Of a stretch of DNA of 64,000 nucleotides, positions 45,463-53,827 are shown piece after piece; positions within the stretch are counted from its first letter, which is position 1; every line of letters begins with the position of its first letter. Position numbers and translations under genes: made by a program. The notes below the pieces were generated by a model. The model saw only the letters and a list, made by a program, of their open reading frames with translations, ran no database searches and had not been told where the DNA came from. The stretch comes from Clostridiales bacterium 38-18 (GTDB lineage: Bacteria > Bacillota > Clostridia > Peptostreptococcales > Acidaminobacteraceae): assembly GCA_001897605.1 (NCBI GenBank), contig MKTL01000016.1, positions 220,268 through 284,267 on the forward strand. The letters are read 5' to 3'.

Positions 45463-45549
45463 GAAAGCCAGATAATAGCACCCCCAAAACGACAATTTGC
45501 AGGCTCCGCCGAAACCCTGTCGTTTTGGGGGTGCTATTATCTGGCTTTC
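45463..45549. repeat. Hairpin repeat C: perfect 32-bp arms, core inverted
   Basis: The arms at 45463-45494 and 45518-45549 are exact inverse complements, outer GAAAGCCAG, inner AAAACGACA. The 23-nt apex equals the repeat B core apart from its middle 3 nt (GGA instead of TAT) but sits on the minus strand. The outer 20 bp of the arms share nothing with B except the AAAGCC end. Confidence 0.9.
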
Positions 45550-45612
45550 AATTACATCAAAGTTTGACAATTAAATCCCGAGCACACAGGTAGGAATTGT
45601 TAAGCTTTTGTG

Positions 45613-45659
45613 AATGATACTGTTTCTCGTTGACGAACGCCTCAAGACGCGGTATCATT
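45613..45659 (+). promoter_or_regulatory. suf operon promoter with flanking inverted repeat
   Basis: TTGACG (45630-45635), a 17-bp spacer and TATCAT (45653-45658) form a good sigma-A promoter. AATGATAC (45613-45620) and GTATCATT (45652-45659) are exact inverse complements flanking it, the second overlapping the -10. A regulator could bridge or loop them. Confidence 0.65.
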
Positions 45660-45705
45660 ATTATGAAATAAATCCGATTAAATTACTAGGATATAGGAGG
45701 CATCT

Positions 45706-46467
45706 ATGCAAATTATTAAAATAGAGAATTTAAAATCACAGGTAGAAGGACAAGATATTCTCAAGGGAATTGATCTTACGATTAACTCAGGAGAGATTCA
45801 CGTTATCATGGGTCCAAATGGTGCGGGAAAATCGACGCTTGCCAATGTATTGATGGGACACCCTGCTCACGAAGTAACCGATGGCAGCGTGTCTTTTTTG
45901 GGCAAAGACCTTTTAGACATGAAAGTAGATGAGCGTGCAAAATCTGGGCTCTTTTTATCTTTCCAATACCCTCAGGAAGTACCAGGGGTCACAGTAGAGA
46001 ACTTTATCAGAACGGCAAAGAAAGAAGTGAGTGGCATCATGCCAATGATGACGCATTTTAATAAAGAGATTAAAGGTCGTCTTTCTGAACTCTCTATGGA
46101 TGAAAAATACCTAGATCGTTATTTAAACGTGGGCTTTTCTGGTGGTGAGAAAAAGAAAAACGAAATTTTGCAAATGGCAGTGTTAAATCCTAAGCTCGCG
46201 ATATTAGATGAAACGGATTCTGGTCTGGACATCGACGCGATTCGCGTGGTCTATGAAACGGTGCAAAAGCTTTCAAGTGAAAACAATGCCATCTTAGTGA
46301 TTACGCACTATAACAAGATTCTAAATTATATCAAACCGGACTTTGTCCATGTACTCGTAGACGGCAAAATCGTAAAAAGCGGCGATTTGTCTTTAGCTGA
46401 AGAAATTGAACGCTCAGGCTATGAAGTTTTCAAAGCAGAAAAAACAAGTGAAGCAGTGCGTGCATAA
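45706..46467 (+). CDS. sufC: Fe-S cluster assembly ATPase SufC
   Basis: This 253-residue ABC-type ATPase works in the SufBC2D scaffold. Walker A is GPNGAGKST, the signature is FSGGEKKKNE, Walker B is LAILDETDSGLDIDA (the SufC-specific form), and the switch is ITHY. It is the first gene of sufCBDSU, with an AGGAGG site. Nine bp separate it from sufB. Confidence 0.97.
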   Translation: MQIIKIENLKSQVEGQDILKGIDLTINSGEIHVIMGPNGAGKSTLANVLMGHPAHEVTDGSVSFLGKDLLDMKVDERAKSGLFLSFQYPQEVPGVTVENFIRTAKKEVSGIMPMMTHFNKEIKGRLSELSMDEKYLDRYLNVGFSGGEKKKNEILQMAVLNPKLAILDETDSGLDIDAIRVVYETVQKLSSENNAILVITHYNKILNYIKPDFVHVLVDGKIVKSGDLSLAEEIERSGYEVFKAEKTSEAVRA

Positions 46468-46476
46468 GGAGGCATC

Positions 46477-47880
46477 ATGGCAAATAAAACCTATATTGCG
46501 GACGTAGATCGTGGCATCTATGATGTCGTTAATCCTGAGAATCACCGCTTTGTAGCGGACAAAGGCTTAACTGAGGACATCATCAGAGACATTTCTAAGG
46601 AAAAAAATGAACCCGAGTGGATGTTAGAGTACAGACTTAAATCCCTCGAAATTTATAAATCAAAGCCCATCCCAACTTGGGGGGCAGATCTCAGTGACCT
46701 CGATGTGGAAAATATCGTGCACTATGTAAGACCTAACACTGACATGAAGACCAGCTGGGACGATGTGCCAAGTGAAATTAAGGAAACCTTTGAAAGATTG
46801 GGGATACCTGAGGCGGAGCGCAAGTCGCTTGCAGGTGTTGGTGCGCAGTACGACTCAGAGGTCGTCTACCACAGCATGCAGGAAGAGCTCATCGCACAGG
46901 GTGTGGTCTATACGGATATGGACACAGCAGTAAAAGAGTACGAGGACATCGTTAAAAAGTATTTTATGACGATTATCACCAACCGAGATCATAAATTTTC
47001 TGCGCTTCACGGTGCGGTTTGGTCAGGTGGGTCGTTTGTCTATGTGCCAGAAGGGGTCCATGTGGGACTGCCTTTACAGTCGTACTTTAGACTCAATGCC
47101 AAAGGGGCAGGACAGTTTGAGCATACGCTCATCGTCGTGGAAAAAAATGCGAGCCTCCATTTTATCGAAGGGTGTTCGGCGCCGAAGTACTCGGTTCAAA
47201 ACCTACATGCCGGTGCAGTTGAGCTTTTCGTAAAAGAAGGCGCAAAATTGAGATACAGTACCATCGAAAACTGGTCGCGCAATATGTATAATCTTAATAC
47301 CAAGCGCTCGGTCGTAGATAAAAATGGGAAAATCGAGTGGGTTTCAGGCTCGTTTGGATCGAGAGTGTCCATGCTTTATCCGATGAGTATCCTAAGGGGC
47401 GAAGGGGCAACCAGTGAGTTTACTGGGATTACTTTTGCTGCGAAGGGTCAGTATCTGGATACGGGTACAAAGGTGGTACATGCTGCTCCAAATACCAGCT
47501 CTATCGTCAATTCGAAATCCATCTCTAAGGATGGCGGTCACGCTTTCTATAGAGGACTTTTAAGAGTGACGCCAAATGCAGTAAACGTCAAGTCTACAGT
47601 CAATTGTGAGTCTCTGATGCTAGACAGCGACTCGAAGTCAGATACACTTCCTATTATCGAGATCGGCAACGATAAGGTCGATATTGGGCATGAGGCGAAG
47701 ATTGGTCGCATCAGCGATGAGACGATTTTCTATCTCATGAGTCGAGGCATTGATGAAGCAGAAGCAAAAGCGATGATCGTAAGAGGTTTTGTTGAACCGA
47801 TTACGAAGGAGTTGCCACTGGAATATGCTGTTGAGCTCAATAATCTCATCACACTAGAACTTGAAGGCACGATTGGTTAG
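46477..47880 (+). CDS. sufB: Fe-S cluster assembly scaffold SufB
   Basis: This 467-residue protein is the core of the SufBC2D scaffold, on which clusters form from SufS/SufU sulfur. The beta-helix core and C-terminal helices are typical: FVYVPEGVHV, HFIEGCSAPKYS with the Cys region, WVSGSFGSRVSMLYPM, and FYLMSRGIDEAEAKAMIVRGF. Length matches the family. It sits between sufC (9 bp) and sufD (9 bp). Confidence 0.97.
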   Translation: MANKTYIADVDRGIYDVVNPENHRFVADKGLTEDIIRDISKEKNEPEWMLEYRLKSLEIYKSKPIPTWGADLSDLDVENIVHYVRPNTDMKTSWDDVPSEIKETFERLGIPEAERKSLAGVGAQYDSEVVYHSMQEELIAQGVVYTDMDTAVKEYEDIVKKYFMTIITNRDHKFSALHGAVWSGGSFVYVPEGVHVGLPLQSYFRLNAKGAGQFEHTLIVVEKNASLHFIEGCSAPKYSVQNLHAGAVELFVKEGAKLRYSTIENWSRNMYNLNTKRSVVDKNGKIEWVSGSFGSRVSMLYPMSILRGEGATSEFTGITFAAKGQYLDTGTKVVHAAPNTSSIVNSKSISKDGGHAFYRGLLRVTPNAVNVKSTVNCESLMLDSDSKSDTLPIIEIGNDKVDIGHEAKIGRISDETIFYLMSRGIDEAEAKAMIVRGFVEPITKELPLEYAVELNNLITLELEGTIG

Positions 47881-47889
47881 GAGGACAGC

Positions 47890-49020
47890 ATGATAAATGA
47901 AAATACAGCTTCAAATAATGAAAACAGTTTGGGTCGTGATGATGCATCAAGTCATGAAAAAGCTTCCAGCTATGCGATCCCAACTTGGAAACGACTCACT
48001 TTACCAGAAACACTCTTCCCAGTTCGTAGTGGTGAAGTTGTGGAAGCGCTTAGTGTAGAAGGAAATGCCATAGAGGTGACGCCATTTGAAGCGTTTCATG
48101 AAGAATGGTTTTCAGATGCAAAATACACGAAGACATTGGGTGAGCCATTTACATCCTATATTTCAAATGAAAAGAATCACGGCTATGTCATTCGATCAAC
48201 CTCAAGAGCGTTTGACGCCCCTGTCGTGAAGCTAAACTATAAACTTAGTACGGAAAAGCCACTTCTAGTTGAGAATCAACTCTTTATCGCAGAAGAAGGT
48301 AGTAAGCTAACCGTCGTGATCGATTATACTTCTGATGAGAACGGTGTAGAGCTTCAGCATTACGGAACGACAAGAGTGATCGCCAAGAGAGGCAGCACGG
48401 TTAGAGTGGTAAAGATTCAAAGATTAGGCGCAAAAGCGTTTAATTTTGATCAAAACTTTTCTGAAGTATTTGAAGGCGCCAAGCTAGAGCTAATCGATAT
48501 ACAGCTAGGGGGTCAGATCAAGGCGGTTGCCTATGAGTCACACCTTGCTGAGCGACATGCTTTTGCTGATTTACAATCGCTTTACTTTGGCGATCAAGGC
48601 GAAGCTCTGGATCTATCATATACGATGAAGCATTTTGGCCCCAAAACAGAGTCATTGATCCTTTCAAAAGGCGCACTTGGTGGCGATAGTAAAAAGGTCT
48701 TTAGAGGCAATCTCTTCTTTGAAAAAGGCGCGACACAATCCGTTGGTAGAGAGAAGGAATACGTTGTTCTTCTAGATGAAAAAGTCAAATCCGATTCAAT
48801 TCCGGCACTCATGTGCTCAGAGGATGACGTCATCGGCGAGCATGCTGCAAGTGTGGGTCAATTGGATCATGAGAAATTATTCTATTTAATGAGCAGAGGC
48901 TTATCGCTGGAAGAGGCAAAAAAGCTGGTGATAAAAGCATCGTTTGAAGAGGTTCTGATAACACTTAAGGACGACGGGCTTAAGGATTCTATTTTAGAAG
49001 CGCTGGACAGGAGGCTGTAG
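47890..49020 (+). CDS. sufD: Fe-S cluster assembly protein SufD
   Basis: This 376-residue SufB paralogue completes the scaffold. The C-terminal FYLMSRGLSLEEAKKLVIKASF mirrors that of SufB and contacts SufC. The N-terminal 30 residues are low-complexity and specific to this organism. GAGGACAG precedes the ATG. The stop touches the sufS ATG directly. Confidence 0.95.
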   Translation: MINENTASNNENSLGRDDASSHEKASSYAIPTWKRLTLPETLFPVRSGEVVEALSVEGNAIEVTPFEAFHEEWFSDAKYTKTLGEPFTSYISNEKNHGYVIRSTSRAFDAPVVKLNYKLSTEKPLLVENQLFIAEEGSKLTVVIDYTSDENGVELQHYGTTRVIAKRGSTVRVVKIQRLGAKAFNFDQNFSEVFEGAKLELIDIQLGGQIKAVAYESHLAERHAFADLQSLYFGDQGEALDLSYTMKHFGPKTESLILSKGALGGDSKKVFRGNLFFEKGATQSVGREKEYVVLLDEKVKSDSIPALMCSEDDVIGEHAASVGQLDHEKLFYLMSRGLSLEEAKKLVIKASFEEVLITLKDDGLKDSILEALDRRL

Positions 49021-50262
49021 ATGGGAGTAGGCAGAGAGGCACACGAACTGAATATGGTGCGTGAGGAATTTCCAATTTTTAAGCAGCACCCTGCACTGAT
49101 CTATCTTGATCATGCCGCTACCTCTCAAAAGCCAGACACTGTGATAGAGCGAATGAAGCTCTATTTAGAGGAGAGCAATGGTTCTCCGCATCGCGGGGCG
49201 CATCTCCTCAGTGTTGAATCTACGAGACAATACGACTATGGACGTGGACGTGTTGCAGAGTTTATCGGCGCGAAGTCGCCTAATGAAGTGATTTTCACTA
49301 AAAATGCGACTGAGGCACTTAACCTGGTGGCACAAAGCTATGGCAAAGTCAATTTGAATGAAGGGGACGAGATAGTGCTTGCAATTACCGCACATCACTC
49401 CAATATCGTGCCTTGGCAAATCGTAGCAAAAGAGAAGCGCGCTGTACTGAAGTACCTGTATATCGATGAGACGGGCCAGTTTCTATCAGGAGAACTGGAT
49501 AAAATTACTGCAAAGACTAAAATCGTGGCTTTTCCCTGGATTTCCAATGGACTGGGCTGTATACATTCACCAGAGCCTATCATTCAAAGGGCACATGAAG
49601 TTGGGGCAGTTGTAGTCTTAGATGCGGCACAAGCCGTGGGACATGTTCCTGTAGACGTCGTCACTTTAGATGTGGACTTCCTCGTGTTTTCAGGGCATAA
49701 GATGTATGGCCCAACAGGGATTGGTGTCCTTTTCGGCAAGCAATATTTGCTTGAGAAGATGCCACCCTTCTTAACAGGGGGCGATATGATCGAATATGTA
49801 GAAGAGCAGGAAACGACCTATGCGCCTATTCCAGAACGATTTGAAGCTGGGACACAGCATGTGGAAGGTGTCGTTGGACTGGTAGCTGCCATCGATTTTA
49901 TTCAAGGTGCTCGACTCGACAACATTCGTTTGAAAGAGGAGCGTTTGGCGAAATACGCCTATAAAAGGTTATCAGAGCTAAATTATGTGACGGTATATGG
50001 ACCAAAAGCCGATGAACCTCGAGGGGCATTGGTGACCTTTAACGTGGAAGGCATCCACCCTCATGATATGGCGACACTTTTGGATCGCAAAGGCATTGCT
50101 ATAAGAGCAGGGCATCATTGTACTCAGCCGCTTATGAAGTATTTGGGCATTCATGCCTCTTGCAGAGCGAGCTTTTCTATCTACAATCACGTTGAAGAGA
50201 TAGATGCTTTAATTGAGGGTATTAACTATGCAAGGGAGGTATTTGGCTATGTCAATGGATAA
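49021..50262 (+). CDS. sufS: Cysteine desulfurase SufS
   Basis: This 413-residue PLP enzyme takes sulfur from cysteine and passes it to SufU. The PLP Lys is in FSGHKMYGPTGIG, the catalytic Cys is in RAGHHCTQP, and ITAHHSNIVPWQ is the group II desulfurase pattern. Its ATG follows the sufD stop with no gap, with AGGAGGC inside the end of sufD. It overlaps sufU by 14 bp. Confidence 0.97.
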   Translation: MGVGREAHELNMVREEFPIFKQHPALIYLDHAATSQKPDTVIERMKLYLEESNGSPHRGAHLLSVESTRQYDYGRGRVAEFIGAKSPNEVIFTKNATEALNLVAQSYGKVNLNEGDEIVLAITAHHSNIVPWQIVAKEKRAVLKYLYIDETGQFLSGELDKITAKTKIVAFPWISNGLGCIHSPEPIIQRAHEVGAVVVLDAAQAVGHVPVDVVTLDVDFLVFSGHKMYGPTGIGVLFGKQYLLEKMPPFLTGGDMIEYVEEQETTYAPIPERFEAGTQHVEGVVGLVAAIDFIQGARLDNIRLKEERLAKYAYKRLSELNYVTVYGPKADEPRGALVTFNVEGIHPHDMATLLDRKGIAIRAGHHCTQPLMKYLGIHASCRASFSIYNHVEEIDALIEGINYAREVFGYVNG

Positions 50263-50674
50263 TTTATATACAGAGCTGGTAATGATGCACAACAAAAGTG
50301 GTCATAACAAGCATCTACTAGAGCATGCCAGTCATATAGAGCGCGGTCATAACCCGAACTGTGGCGATGATTTGACCCTTCAAGTAAAGCTTGAAGAGGG
50401 TGTCATCACTGATGCAGCTTTTTTAGGTAGTGGCTGTGCCATCAGCCAAGCGGCGATGTCCATCATGATCGATCTGGTTAAGGGTAAAACTGTGAGTGAG
50501 GCAAAAAATCTCGCAGAGCTCTATCTAGGAATGATTAGAGGAGAGTCAAGATCAGAGGAAGAGCTAGAGGCTTTAGCCGATGCAGCACTTTTTGAGAACT
50601 TATCAAAGATGCCTGCAAGGGTAAAATGTGGCACACTCGGATGGCATTGCTTAACAGTCGTTCTTGATAAATAA
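50249..50674 (+). CDS. sufU: Zinc-dependent sulfur transfer protein SufU
   Basis: This 141-residue protein accepts persulfide sulfur from SufS. The Zn-binding residues are in place: Asp-containing NPNCGDD, GSGCAISQAAMSI, and the last Cys in VKCGTLGWHCL; the SufU insertion after the second Cys distinguishes it from IscU. ATG 50249 (MSMDNL) behind AGGGAGG is chosen over the longer frame from 50213. It is the last gene of the suf operon; no clear terminator follows. Confidence 0.95.
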   Translation: MSMDNLYTELVMMHNKSGHNKHLLEHASHIERGHNPNCGDDLTLQVKLEEGVITDAAFLGSGCAISQAAMSIMIDLVKGKTVSEAKNLAELYLGMIRGESRSEEELEALADAALFENLSKMPARVKCGTLGWHCLTVVLDK

Positions 50675-50787
50675 TGCTTATACAAGTATAATGTGTGAGG
50701 CAGTATATGTTTATGAATACTTTTTAGTGGTATTTTATAGATATATAGTGTCTCTTTATTTTGAAATAGAAAGAGGTTTTAACATTT

Positions 50788-51246
50788 ATGTATGACATCA
50801 GGGATATCATTGAAAAATGCATCACGCTAACAGAAAAAATAAAAAAGGAATATATCAAGCTTCAAGAGGATAGCGGCGATATGCGGATGCGTATACTAAT
50901 TGGCGTTTTTATTCGTTCTGCTAACAATGATATTGCTTATTATCAAAGAGTTAAAGGTACACTCACGGATGAAATTGCAGAAACAATTGACTTTGGTGTG
51001 TTTGATAAGATATCTAACCTCGTTAATCAATTTGCTCGAACCATTGTACCGATCACGATATTTGAGAGAAGACCGCTTGTCAATTATGCACTGTCTCAAC
51101 AAAAATCCATTTATGCTCTTCTTGTAGACATACAAGGTCGTATGGTTTTCGGTGAGGAAGAGACCTCTATTGCATATTATGTGCTATCAGAGCTAATTCA
51201 AGAGAAGCTTAAGTTCATTAATGAGCTAGAACAAATGGTGCAATAG
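50788..51246 (+). CDS. Unrecognised small helical protein
   Basis: This 152-residue soluble protein is not recognised. Predicted content is almost wholly helical with heptad-like spacing of hydrophobic residues and no Cys cluster beyond one Cys at residue 11. The four long helices would fit a small helical bundle, but no metal-ligand pattern of ferritins is seen. AGAAAGAGG lies 14 nt before the ATG, a somewhat wide spacing. It stands between the suf operon and another unknown gene with no shared operon evidence. Confidence 0.7.
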   Translation: MYDIRDIIEKCITLTEKIKKEYIKLQEDSGDMRMRILIGVFIRSANNDIAYYQRVKGTLTDEIAETIDFGVFDKISNLVNQFARTIVPITIFERRPLVNYALSQQKSIYALLVDIQGRMVFGEEETSIAYYVLSELIQEKLKFINELEQMVQ

Positions 51247-51384
51247 CTTTCAGAATATTAAGATTTTATTACTAGTATCGCTATAAACTTATGGATAGAT
51301 TAATTATGCTATAATGATGCTAATGAACTGTTTGAAACAACCGTTGTAAGGTAATAATAATATATAACACTATCGGAGGCATAA

Positions 51385-52050
51385 ATGAGCGAAAAAAATC
51401 AAGCACCAGTAAAGACTGTAGCAAAAATCATGTATGCGCTAAGTATTCATATGAAATATGGGGAAGTTTTACATGTAGAAGGACTGTCAAAGGAAGAAAA
51501 GGATAAGTATTTTGATCTTGCAAGAAAGGAAAGCGGTACTATGCTTGTTGAGGATCGAAATAGCGTGAGACACCTTCATAGTCAAGATATTGCAAAAATT
51601 TCTGTTAAGGCCTATGACGAAAAGTACAGTAAGCTGTATCACCCATTTGAAAAGATGTTATTTTCAGAAAGTAGTCTAGGCAGGCGCGTTTTTAGCTTAA
51701 TTATTAAAGCCTTTATTGTATTATCAATCGTTGGAATGTTAGCTGTATTTGGTTTGGCGATGATTGATGGGGATATTATGGATGTTTTCTTTAATGGTGA
51801 GGTGTTATCTGCAACCTTGTCAAAGGGATTTGATATCATCAATAAGATTTTTGGATTTACCGTGATTCTTCTTATTTTACTCAATCTCATCGACTTGATT
51901 TTAGGACTTAAAGCGCACTATTATATTAATCAAGATGGTGCATATCCTGTAGAATTCTCAAGATTAAGCAACGCATTGGTTACCATTGCCTTTATCATTA
52001 TTTTTACTTTAGCCAAAATGATGCTAGGTTTTGTTGCAAACATGATTTAA
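51385..52050 (+). CDS. Unrecognised membrane protein with three TM helices
   Basis: This 221-residue protein has a soluble N-terminal part of about 100 residues and then three hydrophobic helices (about 105-127, 152-175, 195-215). There is no recognisable motif. Family unknown. It has a TCGGAGGC site before the ATG and a strong terminator after the stop, so it is a single-gene unit. Confidence 0.75.
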   Translation: MSEKNQAPVKTVAKIMYALSIHMKYGEVLHVEGLSKEEKDKYFDLARKESGTMLVEDRNSVRHLHSQDIAKISVKAYDEKYSKLYHPFEKMLFSESSLGRRVFSLIIKAFIVLSIVGMLAVFGLAMIDGDIMDVFFNGEVLSATLSKGFDIINKIFGFTVILLILLNLIDLILGLKAHYYINQDGAYPVEFSRLSNALVTIAFIIIFTLAKMMLGFVANMI

Positions 52051-52064
52051 TAATTTTTTAAGCT

Positions 52065-52103
52065 AAAAAGCCGGTGTTCACCAATTGTGAACATCGGCTT
52101 TTT
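52065..52103 (+). terminator. Rho-independent terminator
   Basis: AAAAAGCCGGTGTTCAC (52065-52081) pairs with GTGAACATCGGCTTTTT, with one wobble or mismatch and a 5-nt loop. Confidence 0.9.
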
Positions 52104-52182
52104 ATATTTGGTTAATCATTTTTTAATGGATTTGGGGTAAATTATTGTTAAAGCATTAACCTAGATAGATTTGGAGGATTTA

Positions 52183-52764
52183 ATGAGTAATATCTCGAAC
52201 CGTCACAACACAAAATGGATATTTTTAACCTTTGGCTTTGTAGCCATACTGGCTTTGAGCACCGTGGCCTACATAGGATATGAAAATGCTGTAGAAAGAG
52301 CAGAACAGGTCACTACCAATTTTTTTGTGAGGCTATACGAAGCCAATCCATCTACCCTGTCTGGTTTATTACCTGAAGATACACTTTTAGCAAATGAAAA
52401 ATCTTTTGAAACCTACATTACAAAGCTTAACCAATCCGTTGATAAAAAACTTAAGGGACGATTTACTGAAAAGTTTAAAAAAGAGCTAATGGGTAATCGT
52501 CTTTGGATGATGGCACCAGATATTGCTAAAGCGAAGTCACTATTAATATCGGTGACGGATGTTACCCTAGAACGTGTCAATATTGAGTCTGATGAGATTT
52601 ACTTTAACTTTCAAGTCACAGTTGAATCAAAGCTCAGCGAGACGGATGAGTTGTTCAGAGTAGATGTGGAAAAAGGTCAAATTAGATTGGTAAGACAGGG
52701 CATCGGTTATCGCATCGATCATATAAATTACACAGCTTCACCTTTTATTAAGAATAGTATATGA
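52183..52764 (+). CDS. Unrecognised single-pass membrane-anchored protein
   Basis: This 193-residue protein has one N-terminal TM helix (about residues 10-32) and an extracytoplasmic domain of about 160 residues with mixed helix and strand. It lacks a lipobox and is not recognised. ATG 52183 behind TTTGGAGG is chosen; the TTG at 52171 overlaps that site. Its own terminator follows. Confidence 0.72.
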   Translation: MSNISNRHNTKWIFLTFGFVAILALSTVAYIGYENAVERAEQVTTNFFVRLYEANPSTLSGLLPEDTLLANEKSFETYITKLNQSVDKKLKGRFTEKFKKELMGNRLWMMAPDIAKAKSLLISVTDVTLERVNIESDEIYFNFQVTVESKLSETDELFRVDVEKGQIRLVRQGIGYRIDHINYTASPFIKNSI

Positions 52765-52769
52765 TTAAT

Positions 52770-52792
52770 AGGACAGAAACTGTCCTTTTTTA
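52770..52792 (+). terminator. Rho-independent terminator
   Basis: AGGACAG (52770-52776), a 3-nt loop, CTGTCCT (52780-52786) and a T-run. Confidence 0.85.
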
Positions 52793-52861
52793 ATTTCTAA
52801 ATTGATTATAATAGTAGTAAGGAATCCTTAAATATAATTCTTGCAAGAATTGAGGGCGATA

Positions 52862-53737
52862 ATGGAGACGATAGAAATACTTTTAAATGTAATTGCTTAT
52901 ATTGAGACAAATATAGAAGAGACCATAAGCGCTGAGATTGTGGCTGAGTATGCAGGCTATTCAACAGATTATTTCCACAGATTATTTGGCATATATACTG
53001 GTGAAAGCCTCGTCGCATATATTAGGAAGAGAAAAATGACCTTTGCTCTTAAAGACATTCAAGCGAATCAACGCCTAATAGATGTGGCTATAAAATATGG
53101 CTATGGCTCAGAAAGAGCATTCTCAAGAGCCTTTAGCGGTTGCTTTCACATGTCTCCAAAACAAGCGAAGAAAAGCAAAATTGTCATCCAACCGCCTTTG
53201 ACAATTGCACCGTTAAAAATTGATGGCTTTAAAGGAGATCTGAAATTGGAATATTTAAGTGATGTTATGTATAAGTCATTACCTCAGATGCGAGTAGCCA
53301 GTCATGTGGTGATTAGTGAAAATCCTGAGGATGAAGTAATCGCGTATATGCAAGGGATAATGAAAAAATATGAAATACCGGATTCAGCTGAGCAATATGG
53401 CTTCGATTATCCAGTGAGTGAATCTGAAGCTGAAAGAGGCTACCGCGGCTATGAGTACTGGGTTAGGATGGATGAAAGTATAGATGAAACGCTATTATTA
53501 AAGGCACCAGTTACAATTAAGTCTGTTCCAAGCTATAAATATGCTGTCATTAGAATTACAGAGCCTTTTATCGACCCTTTCGAACGAATTCCCAAAGCAT
53601 GGCAAACACTGGTTAAGTGGATTGAAGCCAATAGCCTTTATAATCGAGAACTTAGAGAAGCAAAATGCTTAGAGCAAGTTACGGTAGATAATGGCGTAAC
53701 CTATATGGATATTATGATTCCGATTCAGAGCTTGTAA
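52862..53737 (+). CDS. AraC-family regulator with GyrI-like effector domain
   Basis: This 291-residue protein has an N-terminal double HTH of the AraC/MarA/SoxS type (about 1-105: YAGYSTDYFHRLFGIYTGES, then VAIKYGYGSERAFSRAF.GC...SPKQAKK). A GyrI-like/BmrR-type small-molecule domain follows (about 140-291, with PSYKYAVIRITEPF). This layout is common for drug-responsive activators. ATG 52862 behind GAGGGCGATA is chosen over TTG 52841. No obvious target is adjacent. Confidence 0.9.
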   Translation: METIEILLNVIAYIETNIEETISAEIVAEYAGYSTDYFHRLFGIYTGESLVAYIRKRKMTFALKDIQANQRLIDVAIKYGYGSERAFSRAFSGCFHMSPKQAKKSKIVIQPPLTIAPLKIDGFKGDLKLEYLSDVMYKSLPQMRVASHVVISENPEDEVIAYMQGIMKKYEIPDSAEQYGFDYPVSESEAERGYRGYEYWVRMDESIDETLLLKAPVTIKSVPSYKYAVIRITEPFIDPFERIPKAWQTLVKWIEANSLYNRELREAKCLEQVTVDNGVTYMDIMIPIQSL

Positions 53738-53771
53738 TTAAAGTGCTAGATAAGGGAATTGAGTATTAAAT

Positions 53772-53808
53772 AAAGCTATGGTGTAGAGTTATGACACCAT
53801 AGCTTTTT
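53772..53808 (+). terminator. Convergent terminator (AraC regulator / hydE)
   Basis: AAAGCTATGGTGT (53772-53784) pairs perfectly with ACACCATAGCTTT (53794-53806), followed by T's. It is placed to serve both strands. Confidence 0.85.
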
Positions 53809-53827
53809 AGGTTGTTTCAGAATTATT

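Noticed and set aside
43009-45549. Integron attC sites for the long hairpins around HD and MFS
   Set aside because: The ends lack the RYYYAAC/GTTRRRY core sites, arms are perfect rather than bulged, and no integrase is present.
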